Shown here piece after piece: positions 1-5,750 of a stretch of 7,165 bases of DNA. The notes under the pieces were generated by a model. It searched no databases. It saw only the letters and a list, made by a program, of their open reading frames with translations, and was not told the origin of the DNA. Position 1 is the stretch's first letter. Every line of letters starts with the position of its first letter. A program made the position numbers and the translations under genes. The stretch comes from Bacteroidota bacterium (GTDB lineage: Bacteria; Bacteroidota; Bacteroidia; Bacteroidales; UBA12481): assembly GCA_030592205.1 (NCBI GenBank), contig JAUVKA010000207.1, forward strand, positions 1 through 7,165. Reading direction: 5' to 3'.

Positions 1-1857
1 TTTCAGCCGCTGATTGGAAAAATTGCCCAAATTTCCGGGATTAAATACAATGCAAATGAAAAATCCGATGTGGCAATGCGGGTTATTGGGGATCATCTTC
101 GTGCCATAGCTTTTTCCATTGCCGACGGACAGTTGCCCTCCAATACAGGAGCAGGGTATGTGATTAGAAGAATTCTGAGGCGTGCTGTGAGATACGGATA
201 TTCATTCCTTAATCTGGATGAGCCCTTCCTGGCAAAACTGATACCTGACCTGTTGGATACTCTGGGAGATGCCTTCCCCGAGCTAAGGTCGCAAAAGGAT
301 CTAATAGAAAAAGTCATAAGCGAGGAAGAGCAAACTTTCCTGAGAACCTTGGAAGCTGGTATAATCCGACTCGAGCAAATTGTAAAAACCCATGATGGAA
401 TAGAATCAAAAGTTATAAGTGGGAAGCAGGCTTTTGAACTTTATGACACCTTCGGATTTCCTCTGGACCTAACAGAGCTGGTTCTTCTTGAAAAGGGCTT
501 CACTATAAATGTCAGGGAATTTGAAACGGAAATGGAAAAACAGAAGACCAGATCCCGATCTGCTGCAGAACAGGAAACCTCTGATTGGGTTATTCTTCAT
601 AAAGATGATCGGGAAGAATTTATTGGATATAATCATCTTGTTACTGAGGTCAGGATAATGCGTTACCGGGAGGTAAATACAAAAACAAAAAAACAATATC
701 ATCTGGTTTTCAATTTTACGCCTTTCTATGCAGAGAGTGGTGGACAGGTAGGTGACATTGGCATTATTGAACAAAATGGGGAAAAGATCAAAATCCTTGA
801 CACAAAAAAGGAAAATAATGTGATTATTCATATTGTGAATAAACTCCCTGCAGATCCCTCAGGTAATTTTATTGCCCGGGTAAATGCTGAGATCCGCTCT
901 GATATAATGAAAAATCATACTGCAACCCATCTTTTGCATCAAGCTCTAAGAAAGGTTCTTGGATCGCATGTAGAACAAAAAGGATCTCTGGTAAACAATC
1001 TTTACCTGCGATTTGATTTCTCTCATTATGAAAAAGTTACTCCTGAGCAAATAGTTGAAATCGAGTTGATGGTTAATTCTTTAATCCGGGCTAACACTCA
1101 ACTATCTGAGCATAAAAACACTCCAATTAAGGAAGCTAAATCCATGGGGGCAATAGCTCTTTTTGGAGAAAAGTACAGTGAGCTGGTTCGTGTGATCCAA
1201 TTTGGAGAATCAATAGAACTGTGTGGAGGGACTCATGTAAAAGCAACTGGTGAAATCGGATTCTGTAAAATTACTTCAGAAGGATCCATAGCTGCAGGTA
1301 TACGCCGTATTGAAGCCATTACAGGCCTGAGAGCAGAAAACTGGGTCAGGGATCAAATTCAGATTCTAGGTGGAATAATGAGTTTATTTAAAAACAATTC
1401 AGAACTAGTGGAAACTGTTAAACAAGCAGTTGAGGAAAATGCAGCTCTGAAAAAACAATTAGAAAAGGTAGAAAAAGCAAAGCTGAAAGAACTTAAAACC
1501 TACCTGATTGATCATATAGAAACAGTTCAGGATACTCAAGTGATCAAATCAGTCGTTGATATACCTGACGCTGTAAAAATTAGAGATCTGGCTTTTCAGA
1601 TCAGGGGAGAGAAAAAAAATCTTGTATTGATATTGGGTGCCATTATCAATGGAAAACCCAACCTGAGCATCATGATCACTGATGATCTGGTGTCAGCCAA
1701 TAATTGGAATGCTGGCAGTATTATTAGAGAAGCTGCAAAAAAGATGCAGGGAGGAGGAGGAGGACAGGCCTTTTTCGCCACAGCTGGCGGCAAAAACCCT
1801 GATGGACTTCAAGAAGCGATCGACACTGCATTCAAACTAATATTTGAGGTAACTTAA
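1..1857 (+). CDS. alaS: Alanyl-tRNA synthetase, C-terminal part (5' end outside the window)
   Basis: Class II aminoacyl-tRNA synthetase that charges tRNA-Ala in the cytoplasm and hydrolyses mischarged Ser- or Gly-tRNA-Ala. The frame is open from base 1, giving 618 visible residues; family members are about 870, so about 250 N-terminal residues with the main active site are missing. Any start called at ATG 70 is internal, because the 23 codons before it continue the conserved sequence. In order (visible numbering): the PSN...GYVIRRILRRAVR helix region and the YDTFGFPLDLT segment, which belong to the tRNA acceptor-stem recognition part; the FYAESGGQVGD beta-barrel near 240; the editing domain with zinc-site motif HTATH (His306, His310) and CGGTH (Cys408, His412); a charged coiled coil about 465-500; and a C-terminal DHHA1-type domain ending in a QGGGGGQAFFATAGGKNPDG motif. 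All expected motifs are intact. The stop TAA (1855-1857) abuts the next gene's start, which suggests co-transcription. Confidence 0.97.
   Translation, partial: FQPLIGKIAQISGIKYNANEKSDVAMRVIGDHLRAIAFSIADGQLPSNTGAGYVIRRILRRAVRYGYSFLNLDEPFLAKLIPDLLDTLGDAFPELRSQKDLIEKVISEEEQTFLRTLEAGIIRLEQIVKTHDGIESKVISGKQAFELYDTFGFPLDLTELVLLEKGFTINVREFETEMEKQKTRSRSAAEQETSDWVILHKDDREEFIGYNHLVTEVRIMRYREVNTKTKKQYHLVFNFTPFYAESGGQVGDIGIIEQNGEKIKILDTKKENNVIIHIVNKLPADPSGNFIARVNAEIRSDIMKNHTATHLLHQALRKVLGSHVEQKGSLVNNLYLRFDFSHYEKVTPEQIVEIELMVNSLIRANTQLSEHKNTPIKEAKSMGAIALFGEKYSELVRVIQFGESIELCGGTHVKATGEIGFCKITSEGSIAAGIRRIEAITGLRAENWVRDQIQILGGIMSLFKNNSELVETVKQAVEENAALKKQLEKVEKAKLKELKTYLIDHIETVQDTQVIKSVVDIPDAVKIRDLAFQIRGEKKNLVLILGAIINGKPNLSIMITDDLVSANNWNAGSIIREAAKKMQGGGGGQAFFATAGGKNPDGLQEAIDTAFKLIFEVT
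1846..1849 (+). promoter_or_regulatory. Shine-Dalgarno GAGG deciding the TTG start of acs1
   Basis: GAGG lies inside the last codons of alaS, eight bases before the TTG at 1858. It is the only convincing Shine-Dalgarno-like motif placed before a start in the window. It supports the TTG start, which is also the position where the N-terminus aligns with the ATG of the paralogous synthetase at 5751. The next in-frame ATG is far downstream (residue 76) and would remove conserved N-terminal sequence. Confidence 0.6.
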
Positions 1858-3687
1858 TTGAATGATGTAAGCCGAATATTCGATTTAATAGATCATTACC
1901 CGGATCAGAATTCCGACCGGGAGGTATTTGCGCATCGAAGTTCTCGTGGCTGGAAATATCTGAATTTAAAAGATTATCGTAAAAATGTTAGTTTTCTGGC
2001 AAGGGCTTTTATCGGAAAGCTAGATAAAGGCGATCGTATAGCTACTGTTTCAAACAACAGGTGGGAATGGAATATTGTCGACATGGCAGCTGCTGAGGCA
2101 GGCATGGTTCATGTACCTATCTATCCGACAATTTGTATTGAAGAATTCAGGTATATCCTCATACACGCCGGTGCAAAGCTCCTTTTCGTTTCGGATAAAA
2201 CTCTGTCGAAAAAACTAAGCCCGCTTCTGGAAGAAATTAATACTCTGGAAGGTATATATAGTTTTGACCGGGTAGATAACTGTCCTTCCTGGATGGAGTT
2301 GATTCTTGAAAAAAAAAATCTGGCACCGCAATTGGAATTGCAATATAGAAAGGATCAGGTTTTACCAGATGATCTGATGACTCTTATCTACACTTCCGGA
2401 ACCACAGGAACACCAAAAGGTGTGATGCTATCCCATCGCAATCTTTTGTCGAATATTAAGGCTGTAATTGATATCTTCCCAATGGAAAATGGCGACAGGG
2501 CATTAAGTATTCTACCCCTGTGCCACATCACCGAAAGGATGGTCAATTACGTTTACCAATATACAGGGGTCAAAGTCTTTTATGCCCGCAACTGGACCAG
2601 TCTTCTAAAAGATCTCAGGGAATCAAGGGCCCAGGGATTTGTGGCCGTTCCCAGGGTATTGGAAAAGATTCTTGAGAAAATACTTGAAAATGCAAGTAAA
2701 TTGAATCGGCGTCAACGATGGATGTTTAACTGGGCAATGGATCTTGGAGGCAAATACAAGGTAAACATGGGGCCTTGGTTAAAAAGGAGATATAAAACGG
2801 CAGATAAGTGGATATTCATTCATTGGCGGAAAGCTTTGGGAGGGCCAAAAAAGTTCATCGCCTGTGGAGGAGCTTTTCTGGATGAAAAGGTCCTTAAGAT
2901 CTTTTTAGCTGCCGGGTTCCCGATACATGAAGGCTATGGTATGACCGAGACTTCTCCTCTGATAAGTATCAACCATTTTGCAGCTCCTGATTGTCTGAAA
3001 CCGGGTACTCAGGGACATCCACTGAATAATGTTCAGGTTCGAATTGCTGAAGATGGAGAGATTCAGGTGAAGGGACCTAATGTGATGATGGGCTATTTCC
3101 GTGAACCAGAATTGACAGCAAATAGCTTTTGCCCTGATGGCTGGTTTTGTACTGGAGATACCGGAACTTTGGATAAGGAGGGTTTCCTTTCGATCACAGG
3201 GAGAAAAAAAGAGCTTTTTAAAACCTCCGGGGGAAAATATATTGCCCCTCTGGCGATAGAACAAATATTCCTCAAATCTTCATTAATTGACAATCTGGTT
3301 GTGGTTGGGGAAAATCAAAAATTTCCAGGAGCGATAATCAGGCCCAATATAGAATACCTTACTAATTGGGCAGACAATCAGAAAATTCGTTTTAGTAGCC
3401 ATCGGGAACTTATCAAAATGCCCAAGGTGGTCAAACTCATAGAAAAAGAGGTGAATCGCCTCAACAAAAACCTTGGCAAAACAGAACAGATCAAGGAATT
3501 CCGTCTTGTCCACGACAAATGGTCTGTTCCAACCGGGGAACTAAGTCCGACTTTGAAGGTTAGACGACTCTTCGTAACTCTAAAATATGAAAAACTCGCC
3601 CGTTCAATTTATCGTCCGCCAAAAAAACGAAAAGTCATAAGGAGGAAAAAAATAAGGCACTACATATCAAGAGGTTCCAGGAACTAA
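1858..3687 (+). CDS. AMP-forming long-chain acyl-CoA synthetase (acs1)
   Basis: Member of the ANL superfamily, FAA1/FadD15-like branch: activates a fatty acid with ATP to acyl-AMP and transfers it to CoA. 609 residues, about full length. Visible motifs: P-loop YTSGTTGTPKG (178-188), LPLCHITER (219-227), GYGMTETSP (359-367), GWFCTGD (428-434), hinge GRKKELFKTSGGKYIAP (448-464), and PTLKVRR with Lys567 in the position of the catalytic A10 lysine. No signal peptide or membrane helix is evident. The TTG start follows the alaS stop with zero spacing and has GAGG upstream; MNDVSRIFDLIDHY aligns with MEITRVFEVLDY of the downstream paralogue. Oddities: a very basic tail after Tyr585 (PPKKRKVIRRKKIR...), an A10 run at 2309-2318, and a 21-bp convergent overlap with the kinase gene. 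Chain length of the substrate cannot be told. Function as acyl-CoA ligase is strong; exact physiological role is open. Confidence 0.93.
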   Translation: MNDVSRIFDLIDHYPDQNSDREVFAHRSSRGWKYLNLKDYRKNVSFLARAFIGKLDKGDRIATVSNNRWEWNIVDMAAAEAGMVHVPIYPTICIEEFRYILIHAGAKLLFVSDKTLSKKLSPLLEEINTLEGIYSFDRVDNCPSWMELILEKKNLAPQLELQYRKDQVLPDDLMTLIYTSGTTGTPKGVMLSHRNLLSNIKAVIDIFPMENGDRALSILPLCHITERMVNYVYQYTGVKVFYARNWTSLLKDLRESRAQGFVAVPRVLEKILEKILENASKLNRRQRWMFNWAMDLGGKYKVNMGPWLKRRYKTADKWIFIHWRKALGGPKKFIACGGAFLDEKVLKIFLAAGFPIHEGYGMTETSPLISINHFAAPDCLKPGTQGHPLNNVQVRIAEDGEIQVKGPNVMMGYFREPELTANSFCPDGWFCTGDTGTLDKEGFLSITGRKKELFKTSGGKYIAPLAIEQIFLKSSLIDNLVVVGENQKFPGAIIRPNIEYLTNWADNQKIRFSSHRELIKMPKVVKLIEKEVNRLNKNLGKTEQIKEFRLVHDKWSVPTGELSPTLKVRRLFVTLKYEKLARSIYRPPKKRKVIRRKKIRHYISRGSRN

Positions 3688-4608
3688 AAATGGCAGTACG
3701 CCCGGAAGGCATTCAAAACGCAGAGGAGCTGTCCCATGGATTTCTCCGTCAGCCTCAATAAGAACTTTTTCTCCCAATGGCACAACATTCACGTGATCAG
3801 TAAAATGATAATTCAGATCAGGTAGATTTATATGTTTGCTTTTTCTAAGATTTCCGAAATTTTTGAAATAATCCAACATAGTCACATTTCCTGCTAAAAC
3901 AACCTGAAACTTTCCGCTGTCAATTTGAGCATCCGGTGCAATACCGTAGCCAGAGCCGAAAAACTGACCATTAGCTACCACTAAAGTCAGAACCGGCCCC
4001 TCCCAGGTAAATCCGTCCCAGGAAATCCTCATCAACTTATGTTTATACTGGAAGAATTTCAGGAAAATAGCTAGAAAAAAGGTCATTGTACCTCCCAGGA
4101 TTATTTTCCGTAAATGAACCCCGTTAACCTCTGATACCACTTCGGCACCAAAACCGGCATCAGCAATATTAACGAAGTATTTCTCCTCCTGTGTTTCTTC
4201 AGGAGCACCAATTTTCATCTTTCCAGCATCAATATTACGGACACTGGAAGTTCTGATCAGTAAACCCAGTTGTTCAACAGATCTTTCTACGCCAACAGTC
4301 CGAACAAAATCATTTCCTGTTCCCCATGGCAATACACCCAAAACAACCTTGTGCTTTTTCTGGCCTCCTGATTTCAAGTAACCATTCACAACTTCATTAA
4401 GAGTTCCATCCCCTCCTATCGCGATTAAAAAATCACAACCTTTCTCCAGTGCTTCAATAGTAAGGGACTGTGCTTGCCGGGCTCTATCTGTTTCGAAAAA
4501 CCCTAATTCAAATTCCCGGGCCAGGGCATCCTGAAGTTCCTTTTTAATTTTCTTTTTTCCATGGATTTTTCCATGAAGAACAAAACTTATTTTCTGATTC
4601 TCAGCCAT
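3667..4608 (-). CDS. Diacylglycerol/lipid kinase family protein (YegS/DgkB/BmrU-like)
   Basis: 313-residue protein, normal length for soluble bacterial lipid kinases that use ATP to phosphorylate diacylglycerol or related lipids at the inner membrane face. Visible motifs: the nucleotide-binding GGDGTLNEVVNG (65-76), PWGTGNDFVR (94-103), VANGQFFGSGYGIAPDAQIDSG (core 211-232), and the C-terminal ADGE (286-289), whose Asp287 and Glu289 match the catalytic acidic residues of the family. Unusual: the N-terminal NPxSG-type loop expected around residues 10-18 is absent and replaced by HGKIHGKKK. The ATG at 4608 gives the expected length; its leader is A/T-rich with no Shine-Dalgarno motif. It is divergent from the reductase gene and convergent with acs1, overlapping it by 21 bp. 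DgkB-type phosphatidic acid recycling is the default guess, but other lipids such as sphingoid bases are possible. Family call strong, substrate unknown. Confidence 0.9.
   Translation of the reverse strand: MAENQKISFVLHGKIHGKKKIKKELQDALAREFELGFFETDRARQAQSLTIEALEKGCDFLIAIGGDGTLNEVVNGYLKSGGQKKHKVVLGVLPWGTGNDFVRTVGVERSVEQLGLLIRTSSVRNIDAGKMKIGAPEETQEEKYFVNIADAGFGAEVVSEVNGVHLRKIILGGTMTFFLAIFLKFFQYKHKLMRISWDGFTWEGPVLTLVVANGQFFGSGYGIAPDAQIDSGKFQVVLAGNVTMLDYFKNFGNLRKSKHINLPDLNYHFTDHVNVVPLGEKVLIEADGEIHGTAPLRFECLPGVLPFLVPGTS
4554..4575 (-). repeat. 12-bp tandem duplication inside the kinase gene (HGK-I-HGK)
   Basis: On the plus strand TTTTTCCATG occurs at 4554-4563 and again at 4566-4575, a near-perfect tandem with 12-bp period. 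It encodes residues 12-18 of the kinase as HGKIHGK, the place where relatives carry their first glycine-rich loop. Each CATGG is itself part of a short palindrome. The period is a multiple of three, so the frame is kept. Confidence 0.7.
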
Positions 4609-4669
4609 TTAAATCTTGCTTTTTGCAAAGTAAAGATCGACAATTTACTAATTTTAGCAATACAATGAG

Positions 4670-4693
4670 AATATCACTAATATTTATGATATT
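4670..4693. repeat. 7-bp inverted repeat, operator-like
   Basis: AATATCA (4670-4676) and TGATATT (4687-4693) form a perfect inverted repeat with a 10-bp spacer, about one helical turn and a half centre to centre, in the middle of the divergent intergenic region. Spacing and position would suit a dimeric regulator acting on both flanking genes. In sequence this A/T-rich a 7-bp dyad can also arise by chance, and no regulator gene is present nearby. Confidence 0.25.
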
Positions 4694-4704
4694 GAGAATT
4701 TTTC

Positions 4705-4712
4705 TATATTTA
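4705..4712 (+). promoter_or_regulatory. Possible -7 element of the reductase promoter
   Basis: TATATTTA matches the Bacteroidota -7 consensus TAnnTTTG at all fixed positions but the last. It would place transcription start only about 10-15 bases before the ATG at 4732. A TTG at 4692-4694 is too close to serve as the -33 element, so this is a weak call. A similar imperfect match, TATTTATG, lies at 4681-4688. Confidence 0.25.
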
Positions 4713-4731
4713 TGCAATTAACAATTTATAT

Positions 4732-5721
4732 ATGAATTTCAGTCCCTCTTCAGATCGTTATTCACAAATGAAATATAAGCGTTGTGGCAGAAGCGGAATA
4801 AGTCTTCCCGTACTGTCTCTGGGCCTCTGGCACAACTTCGGTGGAGTGGATGATTTTAATACGGCCAGGGCTTTGGTTCTGGAAGCATTTGATTCCGGAA
4901 TAATTCATTTCGACCTGGCAAATAATTACGGCCCCCCACCCGGTTCTGCAGAAATCACTTTTGGGAAAATATTGAATTCTGATCTACAGACATACCGGGA
5001 TGAGCTTATTATCAGCACAAAAGCAGGTTATCTGATGTGGCCTGGCCCCTACGGAGAATGGGGCTCACGTAAATACCTGCTTGCCTCTTTGGATCAAAGC
5101 TTAGCCCGCATGGGTTTGGAGTATGTAGATATTTTTTATTCACACCGCTACGACCCGCAGACCCCCCTGGAAGAAACAATGGGCGCACTTAATAGCGCCG
5201 TAAAAAGTGGTAAGGCCCTGTATGCAGGGATAAGTAATTACCCTCCGGAAGAAACCACCAGGGCTGCAGAAATCTTACACGATATGGCTTGTCCATGCCT
5301 TATTCACCAGGTGAAATATTCATTACTGCAACCTGAAGCCGGAAAAGGCCTGGATAAAGTCCTGAGCAGATTGGGAATTGGATGTATTGCCTTTTCTCCA
5401 CTGGGCCAGGGGATTCTCACCAGTAGATATCTGGATGGGATTCCTAAGAGCTCGAGAGCGGGCAAAGCACATGGCTTCCTCAGAGAAGAAGAAATTAACC
5501 AAACAGTTATGAGTAAAGTCAGACTTCTAAATGATCTTGCCACAAAAGGGGAGATGAGCCTTGCTGAATTATCTTTGAATTGGGTAAGGAGTCATAAATT
5601 TATCACTTCCGTACTCGTAGGAGTAAGTTCAGTTGACCAGTTGAGGACTAACCTCAAATTGATAGGCCTGGAACCTTTCTCCCAATCACAAATGGACAAT
5701 ATAAATAGCATTATGAAATAA
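4732..5721 (+). CDS. yghZ: Aldo/keto reductase, YghZ (AKR14) type
   Basis: NADPH-dependent reductase of the Kv-beta/YghZ branch; the E. coli homologue reduces L-glyceraldehyde 3-phosphate and methylglyoxal. 329 residues forming one TIM barrel, slightly shorter than E. coli YghZ (about 346) because the C-terminal tail is missing. The N-terminus (SSDRYSQMKYKRCGRSG, then LSLGLWHNFG) is characteristic. The catalytic tetrad is present: Asp61 and Tyr66 in HFDLANNYGPPPGSAE, Lys97 in STKAGY, His138 in YSHR. The late GVSSVDQLRTN (297-307) matches the cofactor-binding end. The NRW-type stretch usually found after the YxLL motif is replaced by QPEAGKG (200-206). The ATG at 4732 is chosen because homologues share the SDRY...MKY beginning; no Shine-Dalgarno precedes it, and M13 is a poorer alternative. 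It probably heads an operon with acs2, 29 bp downstream with no terminator between. The physiological substrate in this organism is inferred. Confidence 0.93.
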   Translation: MNFSPSSDRYSQMKYKRCGRSGISLPVLSLGLWHNFGGVDDFNTARALVLEAFDSGIIHFDLANNYGPPPGSAEITFGKILNSDLQTYRDELIISTKAGYLMWPGPYGEWGSRKYLLASLDQSLARMGLEYVDIFYSHRYDPQTPLEETMGALNSAVKSGKALYAGISNYPPEETTRAAEILHDMACPCLIHQVKYSLLQPEAGKGLDKVLSRLGIGCIAFSPLGQGILTSRYLDGIPKSSRAGKAHGFLREEEINQTVMSKVRLLNDLATKGEMSLAELSLNWVRSHKFITSVLVGVSSVDQLRTNLKLIGLEPFSQSQMDNINSIMK

Positions 5722-5750
5722 ATTGATCTAAACTATAAAACCCTAATAAA

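Larger units (their letters stand above)
4609..4731. promoter_or_regulatory. Divergent intergenic region between lipid kinase and aldo/keto reductase
   Basis: 123 bp, strongly A/T-rich, and the only real intergenic space in the window. It must carry promoters for the minus-strand kinase and the plus-strand reductase, and possibly the acs2 transcript. On the minus strand TACTTTG (4626-4632) is one base short of the Bacteroidota TAnnTTTG -7 element. I found no -33 TTTG element at good spacing for either direction. No Shine-Dalgarno motif precedes either start codon, and no tRNA or obvious structured RNA is visible. Confidence 0.55.

Noticed and set aside
469..831. Antisense open frames inside alaS, acs1, the reductase and acs2 (for example 469-831, 2905-3264, 5304-5543 and 6014-6280 on the minus strand)
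   Set aside because: They lie wholly opposite well-supported genes, have no recognisable motifs and show low-complexity Ser/Phe/Leu-rich composition typical of shadow frames.
1750..1764. Five GGA repeats near the end of alaS as a microsatellite
   Set aside because: They encode the conserved poly-glycine loop of the C-terminal domain found generally in alanyl-tRNA synthetases.
3616..3636. PPKKRKV in acs1 resembles the SV40-type nuclear localisation signal
   Set aside because: The surrounding genes are bacterial; a short Lys/Arg string in a basic tail matches by chance, and the tail itself may be out of frame.
3639..3645. AAGGAGG, a perfect Shine-Dalgarno-like string
   Set aside because: No start codon follows at usable distance on the plus strand; it simply encodes the Arg-Arg-Lys part of the acs1 tail.
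3674..3684. GTTCC-A-GGAAC inverted repeat at the acs1/kinase junction as a bidirectional terminator
   Set aside because: Five-base arms with a one-base loop cannot form a stable hairpin, and the sequence is coding on both strands.
4036..4104. Hydrophobic stretch of the lipid kinase (residues about 169-191) as a transmembrane helix
   Set aside because: It contains Lys, Gln and Tyr residues and sits where soluble family members have a helix between the two domains; peripheral membrane contact is more likely.
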